Below, piece by piece: positions 5,798-5,852 of a DNA stretch of 5,852 nucleotides. The stretch covers positions 1 through 5,852 of the forward strand of contig JBGZAX010000037.1 in NCBI GenBank assembly GCA_041844335.1, given 5' to 3'. The notes beneath the pieces are model-generated. The model saw only the letters and a list, made by a program, of their open reading frames with translations, was not told where the DNA came from and did not search any database. A program made the position numbers and the translations under genes. This DNA comes from CAUUFM01 sp041844335 (GTDB taxonomy: Bacteria > Bacillota > Clostridia > Lachnospirales > Lachnospiraceae). Within the stretch, counting starts at the first letter, position 1. Every line of letters begins with the position of its first letter.

Positions 5798-5826
5798 ATA
5801 ATAGCATATTTAAACATATTTTTAAA
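5798..5826 (-). promoter_or_regulatory. Probable promoter of the hydrolase gene
   Basis: On the minus strand an extended -10 (TGC then TATTAT, 5806-5798) lies 17 bp from TTTAAA (5826-5821), which matches the -35 consensus at 4 of 6 positions. The predicted start near 5791 gives a leader of about 85 nt. The region is very AT-rich, so chance matches are possible. Confidence 0.45.
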
Positions 5827-5852
5827 CTATTTTAATGCAAAAAAACCATTCA

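Overview
The window comes from a low-G+C Gram-positive bacterium. The evidence is strong AGGAGG-type ribosome binding sites, a sigma-A-type promoter, and a surface protein with an LPKTG sortase signal. The mix of genes fits an anaerobic member of the Clostridia, possibly an oral or gut Lachnospiraceae-like organism. That placement is inference and no marker gene is present to confirm it.

Layout. Positions 1-2275 hold a plus-strand metal-resistance operon. It contains the 3' end of an ArsR/SmtB-family metal sensor, then 14 nt later a complete Zn/Cd/Pb-type P1B ATPase with an unusual His/Cys/Asp-rich N-terminal tail, closed by a hairpin terminator. All other genes lie on the minus strand. An O6-methylguanine-DNA methyltransferase (ogt, 2284-2817) converges on the ATPase gene. 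It is preceded by a roughly 200-nt leader rich in small hairpins and near-repeats. A wall-anchored surface protein (3114-4301) has a signal peptide, a small N-terminal domain, a 30-unit Pro-Gln-Asp/Asn stalk and a C-terminal LPKTG signal. It has its own terminator and a consensus promoter. A 416-bp intergenic region (4302-4717) holds that promoter, a 10-bp inverted repeat at the transcript start, a 16-bp palindrome and 11-bp tandem repeats. Last is a metallo-beta-lactamase-fold hydrolase with a C-terminal winged-helix-like domain (4718-5707).

How the genes work together. The ArsR sensor and ATPase form a standard metal-induced efflux unit: the sensor would release the promoter when it binds Zn(II) or a similar ion, and the pump would export it. 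The three minus-strand genes have no evident functional link. Each appears to be separately transcribed, since a terminator or a long gap lies between them.

I do not see a clearly new multi-gene system. The points most worth a second look are the layered amplification of the PQD/PQN array, the structured ogt leader that resembles a dispersed repeat, the helically spaced 11-bp repeats, the consensus promoter with a hairpin at the transcript 5' end, and the metal-binding tail of the ATPase.
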